In this document: piece after piece, positions 1 to 11,969 of the stretch | Numbering within the stretch: the first letter of the stretch is position 1 | Layout: each line of letters begins with the position of its first letter | DNA from: CAZOOA01 sp964581355 | Lineage (GTDB): Bacteria; Bacillota; Dethiobacteria; DTU022; UBA8154 | Length of the DNA stretch: 64,000 nucleotides | Direction of reading: 5' to 3' | Assembly: GCA_964581355.1 (NCBI GenBank) | Contig: CAZOOA010000001.1 | Span: 1-64,000, forward strand | Notes under the pieces: generated by a model | The model's input: only the letters and a program-made list of their open reading frames with translations | What the model was told of the DNA's origin: nothing | Database searches by the model: none | Program-made: the position numbers and the translations under genes

Positions 1-36
1 ACAAGTTCTTGCATGAATATTTGTCATACATATAGT

Positions 37-54
37 ATAGCAAATATATGCTAT
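37..54. promoter_or_regulatory. Perfect AT-rich inverted repeat (possible operator)
   Basis: ATAGCA and TGCTAT form perfect 6-base arms around a 6-base AT spacer. No gene start is visible close by on either strand inside the window, so any regulated gene would lie to the left. It could be an operator or chance structure in an AT-rich stretch. Confidence 0.2.
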
Positions 55-207
55 GAATACAAGTATTATCAGATATTGAGCTATAACATACAGTCTTTTT
101 TTCCCGGCTTTCATCTCGGGGGCAATAGACCCCGAGGATTCCCGCCGGGGTTTCTAAAATCCGTTGTATATTTTAAGTGAGGTTAATCTGGAAAGAGGTG
201 ATTGCTT

Positions 208-381
208 GTGGCTACGTCTTCTTTTACCAAAGACTTTAAAATTACAAAGAAAGAGACGGTTGACAGGCTTGAAAAAAGCATTGATACAATAAAACCCCTT
301 AATATAAATAAAGACAACGCATTAAACGACATGAAAAGGAGTGAGGAGAAATTATTGGCTTTTCTTCGCTCCAAAGCTTAA
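208..381 (+). CDS. Small conserved-type hypothetical protein (57 aa)
   Basis: A GTG-initiated 57-residue frame is preceded by a good ribosome binding site (AAAGAGGTG, about 8 bases before the start) and followed within 60 bases by a terminator-like hairpin. The product is charged and predicted helical. It begins MATSSFTKDFKITKKE, has a middle of alternating Lys/Asp/Asn, and ends in KLLAFLRSKA. This composition resembles the small antitoxin-like proteins found beside toxins in Firmicutes, but no partner toxin is present directly downstream. Function is unknown. The ribosome binding site, codon structure and downstream terminator make it a likely real gene; homology is from memory only. Confidence 0.6.
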   Translation: MATSSFTKDFKITKKETVDRLEKSIDTIKPLNINKDNALNDMKRSEEKLLAFLRSKA

Positions 382-434
382 TTAAAGCAGCTGATATAGA
401 TAAAGAGCCTATGTGCTCGCAATATCTAAAAAAG

Positions 435-471
435 AAAGTCGCCATTAACAACGGCGGCTTTCGTCGTTTTT
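435..471 (+). terminator. Rho-independent terminator of the small gene at 208
   Basis: AAAGTCGCC (435-443) pairs with GGCGGCTTT (453-461) through one G-U pair across a 9-base loop. The sequence then runs into CGTCG and six T residues (466-471). Confidence 0.55.
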
Positions 472-760
472 AACCACTCCACGCAAGGAATGGTTTTTTC
501 ATGCCCGATTTTAGGAAGTGATGCCCTTAATGAACATCCCTATTTTATCGAAATTATTTAAATCCCGGGCCAGCCTGTCGCCTTCAAAAAGTCAATCCGG
601 GCTGAAAGATTAACAGATAATGTAATCGTATGAATACAATGTAAGGTTCAATTTCAAAAAAAGCTTTCTTTCATTAGCGGTTAACATAAAATTATCACGA
701 CTTATCATAAATAAGCCTTTGCGCTAAAGGATGTTGCTTTGGCAGGCTGCCTGCCTCTGC
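472..760. other. Intergenic stretch with a short phage-like open frame
   Basis: No convincing gene is present. A 30-codon plus-strand frame starts at about 511 (MPLMNIPILSKLFKSR) after an AGGAAG ribosome binding site. The beginning resembles the first residues of some phage portal proteins, but the frame stops at once and nothing phage-like follows. If anything it is debris. Confidence 0.2.
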
Positions 761-961
761 TTACATATCAATGCTTTCCGGCGGCTCAATGGTTATCTCC
801 TCAAAAGTTTCGATATGAAACTTTATTGCTGATTTAACGTCTGCCAAGGCCTCTTCGTAAGTATCACCTTGACCTACTACAACACCTTTAAGTCCCAAAG
901 GATAGCCAACATAACCATCTGAATGTTTTTCTACAATAACTGATCCCGAGGGTTTTTTCAG
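761..961 (-). pseudogene. HicB-like antitoxin remnant without a normal start codon
   Basis: The minus-strand frame encodes a clear HicB-family core: GSVIVEKHSDGYVGYPLG, then GVVVGQGDTYEEALADV, SAIKFHIETF and EPPESIDM before a TAA. HicB proteins fold as partial RNase-H-like antitoxins that neutralise the HicA mRNA interferase. The frame reaches only a CTG codon (959-961) before an in-frame TGA, and no ATG, GTG or TTG is available. A separate 30-codon frame starting MTNIPGSAKGS runs into it one frame off, which suggests a frameshift or loss of the 5' end. No HicA gene (small dsRBD-like toxin) is visible next to it. It is probably a decayed antitoxin; CTG initiation is a less likely alternative. 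Confidence 0.55.
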
Positions 962-1220
962 GGCTCATTTGAATTGGCTATATCCTGCCAATGATAAAAT
1001 AGTGATATTTCAAGATCTGACCCTTTTGCTGAACCTGGAATATTTGTCATAGGAGCAGGAAATTGACGTTTGAACAAGAATTATTAATCAATCGAAATAA
1101 TCACCAGGCTATGCCCCTTAAAGCAGGATAAACCATGTTCCTGTTTTATTCTGTTCTTTGAGTGGATTTGCTTGGGCTTGAGTTATTTGACGATATTACT
1201 GATTTGAAGGAGATTAGCCC

Positions 1221-2906
1221 ATGGGATACCAGCCGGAAAATCCCCTGATTGTCCAGGGAGACAAGACCGTTTTGCTGGAAGTGAACAATCCTTGCTACGA
1301 AGAAGTGCGGGACGAGATAGCACAGTTTGCTGAACTGGAGAAAAGCCCTGAATATATGCACACCTACCGCATCTCCCCCTTATCCTTGTGGAACGCTGCC
1401 GCCAGCGGAATGAGCTCTGAGCAGGTTGTGGCTGTTTTGCAGCGATACAGCAAGTTCGAACTGCCCCAGAATGTGCTCCAAGAAATTGAAGACCAGGTAA
1501 GCCGGTATGGAAAGCTCAAGCTGGTACAGGAAGACGGCCGGCTTTTACTCACCTCACAGGACCGCTACCTGCTGCAGGAAATCATCAACATGAAACAGGT
1601 GCAGCCGTATCTTTTGGAACAGCAGGATCCCCACCGGCTCAAGGTGGACCCGGCTATGCGGGGCAATCTCAAGCATACCCTGATCAAGCTGGGTTTCCCG
1701 GTGGAAGACCTGGCCGGCTATGCGCCGGGCGCCCCCTTTGACTTCTCCCTGTGCCGGCAGACTGCAGCAGGGGACCTGCTGCAGTTGCGGGATTACCAGC
1801 ACCAGGCGGTGGATGCTTTCTATGCCCGGGGCTCGGAGAGAGGCGGCAGCGGGGTGATTGTCATGCCCTGCGGTGCTGGCAAGACCATTACCGGGATGGG
1901 CATCATGGACCAAACCCGGTGTGAAACCTTGATCCTGACGACCAATATTACCGCTTTGCGCCAGTGGAAGGAGGAGCTGCTGGATAAAACCACCATCCCG
2001 GCAGACAGTATCGGTGAATACAGCGGCGAGCGCAAGGAAATCAGGCCGATTACCCTGACTACCTACCAGATTTTAACCTACCGGAGTAATAAAGAGGAGG
2101 TCTTCCCCCACCTGGCTTTATTTAATGAGAAAGATTGGGGTTTGATCATCTATGACGAGGTCCACCTGCTGCCAGCTCCTATCTTCCGGGTAACGGCCGA
2201 ACTCCAGGCCAAAAGGCGCCTGGGGCTGACGGCCACTTTAATCCGGGAAGATGGCCTGGAGGATGACGTTTTCAGCCTGATCGGCCCCAAAAAGTATGAT
2301 GTGCCCTGGAAGGTCCTGGAAAAGGAGGGCTGGATCGCTTCGGCCAGCTGCTTCGAGATCCGCATCCCCATGCCGGAGAGCCTGAAAATGGATTATGCGG
2401 TCAGCGACAGCCGGAAAAAATTCCGTATCGCCTCGGAAAACGAAGATAAATTCCAGGTAATCAATCAACTGCTGGAGAAGCACCGGGAGGACAATGTCCT
2501 GATTATCGGGCAGTACGTGGAGCAGCTCAACCAGATCGCAGAAAAGCTGGAAATGCCCCTGATCACGGGCAAGACGCCCAACCAGGAGCGGATCAGGCTT
2601 TACGAGCAGTTCAAGCAGGGAGAAATCAAGACCCTGGTCGTCTCCAAGGTGGCCAACTTTGCCCTGGATTTGCCCGATGCGGGGGTGGCTATCCAGGTTT
2701 CGGGCACTTTTGGGTCCCGGCAGGAGGAGGCCCAGCGTCTGGGGCGGATCCTGCGGCCCAAGGCAGGGGATAACATGGCTTACTTTTATACCCTGGTCAC
2801 CGCGGAGAGCCGGGAGCAGGATTTTGCTGCCAACCGGCAGCTGTTCCTCACGGAGCAGGGCTACCGCTATTTTATCAAATCCACCCGGGAAATGGGGGCG
2901 TTGTAG
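1221..2906 (+). CDS. XPB/Ssl2-type DNA repair helicase
   Basis: A superfamily-2 helicase of the bacterial XPB type (561 aa) that unwinds DNA using ATP, probably in repair. The first ~190 residues form the XPB/Ssl2 N-terminal region. A Q-motif-like LRDYQHQAV is followed by Walker A MPCGAGKT (about residues 215-222), the DEVH box (about 311-314), motif III LGLTATLIRED, which is typical of XPB, and a C-terminal helicase lobe ending in motif VI RLGRILRP (about 502-509). The start is ATG at 1221 after GAAGGAG. The next gene starts 5 bases after the stop and encodes the usual helicase-associated partner, so the two are co-transcribed. No nuclease of the Bax1 type is encoded here. The family assignment is firm; the exact repair role is inferred. 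Confidence 0.92.
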   Translation: MGYQPENPLIVQGDKTVLLEVNNPCYEEVRDEIAQFAELEKSPEYMHTYRISPLSLWNAAASGMSSEQVVAVLQRYSKFELPQNVLQEIEDQVSRYGKLKLVQEDGRLLLTSQDRYLLQEIINMKQVQPYLLEQQDPHRLKVDPAMRGNLKHTLIKLGFPVEDLAGYAPGAPFDFSLCRQTAAGDLLQLRDYQHQAVDAFYARGSERGGSGVIVMPCGAGKTITGMGIMDQTRCETLILTTNITALRQWKEELLDKTTIPADSIGEYSGERKEIRPITLTTYQILTYRSNKEEVFPHLALFNEKDWGLIIYDEVHLLPAPIFRVTAELQAKRRLGLTATLIREDGLEDDVFSLIGPKKYDVPWKVLEKEGWIASASCFEIRIPMPESLKMDYAVSDSRKKFRIASENEDKFQVINQLLEKHREDNVLIIGQYVEQLNQIAEKLEMPLITGKTPNQERIRLYEQFKQGEIKTLVVSKVANFALDLPDAGVAIQVSGTFGSRQEEAQRLGRILRPKAGDNMAYFYTLVTAESREQDFAANRQLFLTEQGYRYFIKSTREMGAL

Positions 2907-2911
2907 AGATC

Positions 2912-4645
2912 ATGTCATTAAGCAGGCACCTGGAAATACTGCCGCTGGAGCAGGGTCCTTATTCGTTAAAGAACCTGGTAAAAATCGCCGGTGTCAAGCC
3001 GGACTCCCACAGGAAGGCCAGCCTGGTCAAGGCGCTGGACGAATTCCTCAGTGTGGAAGAAAACCTCAAAAAAATTTGGCAGGGGCTTCCGCCGGTGGAA
3101 CGAGAACTGTTGGAGACATTTTTGCGGATGCATACCGTTGACCTTCATGATATCCTGTCCATTTTGTCTAAGTATCAAGATGGGCCTCTGCCCCGCCACA
3201 GGAATTTTCTTGACTATTTCCCCCCGAATTCCCGCGTCAGGCTGTTCTTTTTAGGTTACGGAATGCCGCAATATATCTCCGAAACCCTGAGTAAAATGAT
3301 TAAGCCTTTGGAGATCGCTTATACAGAAGTTCCAGCGCCTAAACTGGCCAAAGTTTTGCAAGATGATGACGTCTTGCAAGTTGAGGTGGGGGAGAGCTTT
3401 GCCACGGACTGCCTGAATCTGATCAAGCTGGCCAACAGCACCAAGCTTCGGACGACCAAGGGCAGTGGCCTTCCTACAAAGGCGGCCATGCAGAAAATCA
3501 ACGAAGCTCTGGTTAACCAAGAGATACTGTTTTCCTTCGGTGATATCGAAGATTTCCGGGTGTTTGAGCAGACAGTCAGGCTCTATGGCCTCACTCAATT
3601 GTTGCTGAGCGCTAAAGTTTTGCAAAACTGCGACGGGCTCCTGGAGCCGGGTCCCGGGGTCGATGAATTTTTGATGCTCAACCCGGCAGGTAAATGCCTT
3701 TTGCTCCTGGAAAAATATATTGAGGCCGAAGATATCTTTGAACTGGACCGCACCAAGCGCGCCAAGTTCCAAGCGGAATACCGGTCCTCTTTAACTGAAG
3801 CCAGAAATACCGTGCTGTGGCATCTTTCCTCCTGCCCGGTAAACACCTGGGTCGATTTCTTCCAGCTAAAACGTTATATCAAGGCCCTGGACTATAATTT
3901 TTTGTTCAACCTGGTTGGCGCTATCGGGGTCTACAACCCCGCTGAACGATATTTCTATTATTCCAGCAGCTGGCAAGAAACCGCGGGAGAGTTTATCGAA
4001 GTGATGCTGCTGGAATATCTTAATGTTTTGGGGCTGGTGGACCTGGTTGTGGAAGAAGGGTGGGATGAGTTTACCGATAAGACCTTTCCCGTCATCCTGT
4101 ACCTGCGCTTAACCCCCTTGGGGGCTTATGTGTTGGGTGTCAATGATGACTACCCGGAGCCTGCAGCCAAGCAGGAGCTTGCGGGGCTAATTATCCAGCC
4201 GAACTTTGAAATCGTGGTATCCTCTGATGGGAGCGAGGATGCCCACCTGCTCTTCCTGGACAGGTTTGCCGAGAAAATTTCTGAAGGTCCGGCAAACATC
4301 TACAAGCTCAACTTTAAGACCATAGTCAATGCCCTGGAGCAGCACATCCCGGTCCAGGAGTTCATTGATTATTTCCAGGAGTTTTCCCTGCACCCCATCC
4401 CGGAAAATGTCCTTTTAACCCTCGAGGAGTGGAAAGAGGAAAGCCAAAAAATCCGCATCCGGACCGCTACCATCCTGGAAGTGGACAATGAGTACCTGCT
4501 GGAAGAGCTTAAAAGCTACAAAACAATCCAGAAGCATATCCGCCAGGAGTTGCCCCATGTCCTGGAAGTCGAAGACAGGGCGGCCCAGAAACTGAAAAGG
4601 GAAATTGAAAAGAAAAAGCGTTTTTGCCTCGATGAACGGGACTAG
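2912..4645 (+). CDS. Helicase-associated protein with XPB/Ssl2-like N-terminal domain (Helicase_C_3 type)
   Basis: A 577-residue cytoplasmic protein with no transmembrane segment and no nucleotide-binding motif. The sequence has the feel of the helicase-associated (Helicase_C_3/XPB N-like) family: repeated winged-helix-like stretches (for example LVKALDEFLSVEENLKKIWQ near the start) and a late conserved block with GLIIQPNFEIVV and LDRFAEKISEG (around residues 425-460). Such proteins occur next to bacterial XPB helicases and probably load or regulate them. The C-terminus is very basic (LKREIEKKKRF). It starts at ATG 2912, 5 bases after the helicase stop. The role is inferred from neighbourhood and resemblance. 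Confidence 0.8.
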   Translation: MSLSRHLEILPLEQGPYSLKNLVKIAGVKPDSHRKASLVKALDEFLSVEENLKKIWQGLPPVERELLETFLRMHTVDLHDILSILSKYQDGPLPRHRNFLDYFPPNSRVRLFFLGYGMPQYISETLSKMIKPLEIAYTEVPAPKLAKVLQDDDVLQVEVGESFATDCLNLIKLANSTKLRTTKGSGLPTKAAMQKINEALVNQEILFSFGDIEDFRVFEQTVRLYGLTQLLLSAKVLQNCDGLLEPGPGVDEFLMLNPAGKCLLLLEKYIEAEDIFELDRTKRAKFQAEYRSSLTEARNTVLWHLSSCPVNTWVDFFQLKRYIKALDYNFLFNLVGAIGVYNPAERYFYYSSSWQETAGEFIEVMLLEYLNVLGLVDLVVEEGWDEFTDKTFPVILYLRLTPLGAYVLGVNDDYPEPAAKQELAGLIIQPNFEIVVSSDGSEDAHLLFLDRFAEKISEGPANIYKLNFKTIVNALEQHIPVQEFIDYFQEFSLHPIPENVLLTLEEWKEESQKIRIRTATILEVDNEYLLEELKSYKTIQKHIRQELPHVLEVEDRAAQKLKREIEKKKRFCLDERD

Positions 4646-4785
4646 TTTTTTTCCGCAGAGCTCATAACAGCTTGCAACTGTTCAGCCCTACCTGGTCCGG
4701 ACGGGGATGGAAAGCTTTTCGGGCGATGTGCGGGTGGAGCGGGTCTGGGATTAAAGGCGGGGGCAGATTGAGGCCGCTGCGGGTT

Positions 4786-4995
4786 TTACTGGACAAACTC
4801 GTCGTTTCGCCACTCGCCCTGCACTTTGCTGCCATCGGGGAAGGTCATGGTGCCCTGGCCGTGCATCATGCCGTACTGCCACTGGCCCACGTAGGTCCCG
4901 ATCCCCGGGACGGAAAGGGTCCCCTGGCCGTGGTACTCGCCTTCTCTCCATTCACCGACATAACTGGTTCCGTCCGGATTGACATGTGCCCAGGC
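4786..4995 (-). pseudogene. 5'-truncated MORN-repeat protein
   Basis: The minus-strand frame between stops at 4996-4998 and 4786-4788 reads as three MORN repeats: SYVGEWREGEYHGQGTL, TYVGQWQYGMMHGQGTM and a last SKVQGEWRNDEFVQ. The frame has no start codon until the internal Met-Met, and no signal peptide or lipobox, unlike the complete MORN lipoprotein at 14321. Its upstream end coincides with the promoter and operator of the VapBC module, which suggests that arrival of vapBC removed the 5' part of the gene. It is a gene fragment, not a functional gene. Confidence 0.65.
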
Positions 4996-5007
4996 TTAAT
5001 ATATACT
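4979..5007 (+). promoter_or_regulatory. Sigma-A type promoter of vapBC
   Basis: TTGACA (4979-4984) and TATACT (5002-5007) are separated by exactly 17 bases, close to the sigma-70/sigma-A consensus. Vap-type modules usually repress such strong promoters themselves. The -35 box lies inside the MORN gene fragment. Confidence 0.75.
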
Positions 5008-5018
5008 ATGTAATATAT
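5001..5018. promoter_or_regulatory. Candidate VapB/VapBC operator
   Basis: The 18 bases ATATACTATGTAATATAT form an imperfect palindrome (14 of 18 positions symmetric) that overlaps the -10 box and lies 22 bases before the vapB start. Position and symmetry fit autorepression by the VapB-VapC complex, as known for this family. No binding data can be seen from sequence. Confidence 0.45.
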
Positions 5019-5039
5019 CAAGAGAAAGAAGGGGTTACG

Positions 5040-5270
5040 ATGCGAATTGCAAAACTGTTTATGAACGGGAGAAGCCAGGCTGTTCGGCTGCCCAGGGAAT
5101 ACCGTTTTGAGGATACGGAAGTATATATCAAGAAATACGGGGACGTTGTTATGCTGATTCCCAAGGGCAGTGCCTGGAAAAGCATGGAAGATAGCCTTGA
5201 CGCCTTTTCAGATGATTTTTTGGCTGAACGTGAGCAGCCTGCAGAGCAGGCCAGGGATGACTTCTCATGA
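5040..5270 (+). CDS. vapB: Antitoxin VapB, AbrB/SpoVT/MazE-fold
   Basis: A 76-residue antitoxin. The N-terminal AbrB-like DNA-binding fold is recognisable from RIAKLFMNGRSQAVRLPREYRF and EVYIKKYGDVVMLIPK. The acidic tail (DAFSDDFLAEREQPAEQ) is the usual toxin-binding part. The ATG at 5040 follows AAGAAGGGG and is preferred over an upstream in-frame ATG at 4986, which lies before the promoter -10 box. It overlaps vapC by 4 bases (ATGA), the classic translational coupling that keeps antitoxin in excess. It is driven by the promoter at 4979-5007 and probably binds the palindrome at 5001-5018. Confidence 0.9.
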   Translation: MRIAKLFMNGRSQAVRLPREYRFEDTEVYIKKYGDVVMLIPKGSAWKSMEDSLDAFSDDFLAEREQPAEQARDDFS

Positions 5271-5674
5271 AATACATGCTTGATACCAACATGTGTATCT
5301 TCTTGATCAAAAAAAAACCGGCCCGTGTACTTGAGGCCTTTAAGCAGTTGTCGGTGGGCGACCTGTGCCTTTCCACGATAACGGTTGCCGAGCTGGAATA
5401 CGGTGTGGCCAAAAGTTCATCCAGGAGTAAAAACCTGGCGGCGCTTGCCTCATTTTTGGTTCCTTTGGAGATTTTATCGTTTTCTGAACAAGCCGCCCGG
5501 GTTTATGGGGAGGTGCGGGCTGAGTTGGAGAAAAAGGGCAAAATAATCGGGCCTTATGATCTCTTAATTGCCTCCCATGCTCTTAGTGAAGGTTTCACCC
5601 TGGTAACCAATAACTTGGAAGAATTTCAGCGTGTTCCAGGGTTGTCTGTGGATGATTGGTCGGCAGATGAATAG
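5267..5674 (+). CDS. vapC: Toxin VapC, PIN-domain ribonuclease
   Basis: A 135-residue PIN-domain RNase, the toxin of the pair. The acidic active-site residues are present: Asp6 in MLDTNMCIF, Glu42 in VAELEYGV, Asp98 in GPYDLLIASHAL, and the final TNNLEEF block. The length is normal for VapC. Family members cut tRNA or rRNA in a Mg-dependent manner; the target here cannot be predicted. The module has no mobile element around it, but its left edge interrupts a MORN gene, which indicates horizontal arrival. Confidence 0.9.
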   Translation: MKYMLDTNMCIFLIKKKPARVLEAFKQLSVGDLCLSTITVAELEYGVAKSSSRSKNLAALASFLVPLEILSFSEQAARVYGEVRAELEKKGKIIGPYDLLIASHALSEGFTLVTNNLEEFQRVPGLSVDDWSADE

Positions 5675-5756
5675 CAGAAGTAGGGGGCAAAGCAGGGGGG
5701 GGCAGGTCTTGAAATATCAGCTAAAACCAAGCGCAGGACTTTCCAGAACTTTTTCC

Positions 5757-5778
5757 GCTTGGCTATGTTTAGCCAAGC
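5757..5778. terminator. 9-bp perfect hairpin between convergent genes
   Basis: GCTTGGCTA and TAGCCAAGC form a perfect 9-bp stem with a 4-base loop, midway between convergent vapC and the ferritin-like gene. There is no long T run directly after it on either strand (ACAAAAAA on plus, GGAAAAAG on minus), so termination is plausible from position but not proven. Confidence 0.35.
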
Positions 5779-5810
5779 ACAAAAAATGGCATTTCTAGAC
5801 CTGAAACCCT

Positions 5811-6266
5811 TTACTCTTTGCGAACTTTCAACAGCATTTGCTTGATCATTTGCTGGTGCTCCCGGGTTTCTTCCTGGAGGGTGCGGACATATTTTTTCAG
5901 CCAGGGGGAGTTTCCCTGGAACACCTCAAAAAACTTTCCGTCGATGATGGCGCTTTCCATGGTATTGGCGGTGGATAGGGCGTTAATCAGCGTTGACTTG
6001 CCCTGGAGGGCCTTGTCGTGCATTTCTTGAATATATTCCAGGGAGATCTGCAGGGGGCGTTCCCTGAAGCGGTCTTTGTTGAGAAAGATGGTTTCACCAT
6101 CTACTTTCTTCATTATTTCCTGGATTATCAGGGCATGGTTTTCTTCAGCCCGGGACAACTCTTCCCAGAACTCGCGGTAATCTGGAAACAAATCTGCATA
6201 GAGGGCATAGAGTTCGCTCAGTTTTGTTTCGTGCTCTTCCAGGCGCAGCGCTATGTCATCAGGCAT
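5811..6266 (-). CDS. Ferritin-like/rubrerythrin-family protein without rubredoxin domain
   Basis: A 151-residue all-helical protein with two carboxylate/histidine motifs spaced as in ferritin-like diiron proteins: EENHALIIQEI in the first half and EETREHQQMIKQM near the end. The start is the ATG at 6264-6266 (MPDDIALRLEEH), which follows GAGGAGG; upstream in-frame codons lie beyond this site. There is no CxxC rubredoxin tail, so it is a ferritin-like domain alone, possibly acting on peroxide or iron in this anaerobe. It converges on vapC and is monocistronic. Family-level call only; metal ligands should be checked on a structure model. Confidence 0.7.
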   Translation of the reverse strand: MPDDIALRLEEHETKLSELYALYADLFPDYREFWEELSRAEENHALIIQEIMKKVDGETIFLNKDRFRERPLQISLEYIQEMHDKALQGKSTLINALSTANTMESAIIDGKFFEVFQGNSPWLKKYVRTLQEETREHQQMIKQMLLKVRKE

Positions 6267-6773
6267 GGATGCCAACCTCCTCTTCTTGTAAAGAATTCCT
6301 TCTTTATTGTATCTGCTCAGCGGCGTGTTACGCAAACATATTAAGGGCTGAGCAGTTACCTTTATTAAGCAAATGATAACATAGCTTTGGTAATAAAACC
6401 ATAAAAACATGTGCAGCGATCTTTTGGGAAGAAACCAAAGTCAAGGGCATGATTCCCCCATGATCTACCAGAAACTCAATTATTCCGGAATTTTCAAAAC
6501 TGTTTTCTGCCCCGGGGCAGGAAAATAGCAGCAATTTGCCGAATCATTTTGAAATCCAGGGCAAGCAATATCTGCTGCAGTAACTGTTTTGCTCAGCGGT
6601 TCGGTGGCGCTGTTGAAAATGTAATTTGGCATGAACACGTTTTGTAGGTTTCAATAGAGCTCATAACAGGTTATAACGCCCATGATGATGTGGCAGGTTT
6701 CAATGGAGTCCATGATGATGCTGGGTCAGTGCATGTTTTTTCGGGTGTAATACAAGGGGAGGGAGGTGGATTA
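6267..6773. other. Gene-free stretch with small direct repeats
   Basis: No supported gene. Two nested imperfect direct repeats sit just before the histidine kinase gene: AGGTTTCAATAGAG at 6646 and AGGTTTCAATGGAG at 6695, and CATGATGATG at 6681 and 6711. They may be regulator sites or simple duplications. An in-frame ATG for the kinase at 6690 lies inside this repeat and lacks a ribosome binding site. Confidence 0.3.
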
Positions 6774-10192
<3,419 letters not shown>

Positions 10193-10193
<1 letters not shown>

Positions 10194-11413
10194 TGAAAAC
10201 CAAGGAATCGGCCAAGCGGGCCTCTGTGCTGGTTGTCGATGACTCTGCCATTTATATCCAGTCCCTGGCCAAGCTGCTTAAAGGGGAATATCATATCCTG
10301 GTAGCCAAAAGCGGCAACAGGGCCCTTATGGTGGCCCAGGGCGATGACCCGCCGGACCTGATCCTGCTGGACATTGAAATGCCGGAAATGGATGGTTATG
10401 AAGTTTGCCGCCGGCTGAAAGAAAACCCCCGAACCCAGGACATCCCGGTCATATTTGTGACCGGGAAAGATAAGGCCGAAGAGGAAGAAGTGGGTTTCAA
10501 CCTGGGGGCTGTGGATTATATTTCCAAACCCTTCCACCCAGCCGTGGTCAAGGCGCGGGTGAAAAGCCAGACAGAGCGCCGCCTGGCCGAGCAGAAAAAC
10601 AGAGAATACAGCATGAAGCTGGAAGAACTGAACCGCCAGTTGGATGAAGAAATCGATAAAGCCCGCCAGGTCCATGAGCGGACGCTGCCCAAATCCATAC
10701 CCCATTTGCAGGGGCTCAGCCTGGCAACCCACTACCAACCGGCGGCGAAAGTGGGCGGCGATTTTTATAATGTAATATGCGCAGGGAACAAGCTGGTCTT
10801 GTTTCTTTCCGATGTGACCGGCCATGGGCTGGAGGGCGCATTATTCAGTGTTTTTGTCAAGGAAGCCCTGGATAGCTATGTTTCATTGAAAACCGATGAA
10901 ATCAGCCCTGAGAAAATGTTGCAGCACCTGGATCACCAGTTTCGGCGGGAGAATTATCCGGAAGATTATTTTGTCTGCATCTTTTTGGCTGTCCTGGACC
11001 TGGAAACCATGGTGCTGACTTATGCCAGTGCCGGCTTTCAGGATGCTCCCAAGGTTTGCCTAAATGGAAATCAGTATGAAGAGCTTACCTGCCAGGGGCT
11101 CCCTATTTCTTCCGCCTTGCCCCGGGAACTGCTGGATTTCCAGGAGCACACAATAACTTTTACCCCCGGGGCAACACTATTTTGCAGCACGGATGGGTTA
11201 TCGGAACAGGTTGTTGAAGGTCACCTTTACGGCAGCCGGCTGAACAAAACATTAGCGGCGTGCTGCGGGCTTCCGCCGGAGGGTGTGGTTCAGTGCATCA
11301 ATGATGATTTCCGCAGTTTTAACCAGGGCACGCTGCAGGGTGATGACGACATCACCGTTGTGGTTTTACAGGCTGACCCGGATCCCCGGAAAGCAGATCA
11401 CCCGGCGCGGTAA
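10193..11413 (+). CDS. Response regulator with PP2C/SpoIIE-type serine phosphatase output (RsbU-like)
   Basis: A 406-residue protein. The N-terminal receiver carries Asp60 (LILLDIEMPEMDGYE) and the conserved Lys in ISKPFHP. A coiled-coil helix joins it to a SpoIIE/RsbU phosphatase with the metal-binding motifs GGDFYN, SDVTGHGLEGA and GDDDIT near the end. By family knowledge, the output dephosphorylates a STAS-domain anti-anti-sigma factor; no such gene is present in the window. The ATG overlaps the kinase stop codon, so the two are translationally coupled and likely a cognate pair. Confidence 0.93.
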
Positions 11414-11595
11414 AAATAACCGGCAAAAGTTTTTATAAAAGGGGCGGGCTGGTGTTAGAATTATTGGCAGGAATTGTTGAAATGATGAAGAATGCTTTAG
11501 AGTATTGAAGAGCATTGGCTGATAATCGCCCTAAGTTTATTTCGCCTTCATCCAGTATACAGCTGTTATTTTATTGACGCGGAGGAGAGCAAAAA

Positions 11596-11955
11596 ATGAA
11601 AATCCTCGTGGTGGAAGACTCACTTTTGTACCGCAAGACGATAGTCAAATATCTGCGTGAACACCTGCCTGAGGCGGAGTTTATAACCGCCGGTGACGGG
11701 GAGGAAGGGTATGCCTTGTTTCAACAGGAGTCCCCGGATTTTGTGGTCTTGGACCTGCTGATGCCCAAGATGAACGGCATCCAGCTGCTCACCCAGGTAA
11801 AAAAGGATAAACCGGAGACCCGGGCTGCAGTTATTTCTGCGGATATCCAAAAACTGACCCGGGATGAGGTTGAAAGACTGGGAGTCGTAAAATTTTATAA
11901 CAAACCGTTTAGCCGGGAACAGGCAGCCGAGCTTGCTTCCCTGATTCAGGGTTAG
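11596..11955 (+). CDS. CheY-like single-domain response regulator
   Basis: A 119-residue stand-alone receiver with the acidic pocket (VVEDS), phosphoacceptor Asp53 (VVLDLLMPKMNG) and conserved Lys in FYNKPFS. A strong ribosome binding site (GGAGGAG) precedes ATG 11596. It has no output domain, so it acts by binding a partner or as a phosphate shuttle or sink. The CheC-type phosphatase gene begins 14 bases later, which suggests a CheY/CheC-like pair used outside chemotaxis, because no motility genes are near. Confidence 0.92.
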   Translation: MKILVVEDSLLYRKTIVKYLREHLPEAEFITAGDGEEGYALFQQESPDFVVLDLLMPKMNGIQLLTQVKKDKPETRAAVISADIQKLTRDEVERLGVVKFYNKPFSREQAAELASLIQG

Positions 11956-11969
11956 GAGGACTTTTCACC

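Noticed and set aside
115..137. CTCGGGG/CCCCGAG hairpin as a terminator
   Set aside because: No T run follows on either strand, and no gene ends nearby within the window.
1146..2035. Minus-strand open frames opposite the XPB gene (and similar shadows throughout the window)
   Set aside because: They lack ribosome binding sites and family motifs and lie opposite clear genes in GC-rich codons.
4657..4670. 14-base identity AGAGCTCATAACAG shared with 6656-6669 as a mobile repeat
   Set aside because: Pairs of identical 14-mers are expected by chance in 64 kb and the flanks do not match.
4672..5013. Plus-strand 113-residue frame over the MORN fragment
   Set aside because: The MORN repeats are on the minus strand; the plus frame is its shadow and ends inside the vapBC operator.
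6328..6534. Minus-strand 68-residue frame upstream of the ferritin-like gene
   Set aside because: No ribosome binding site, no recognised motif, and low-complexity composition.
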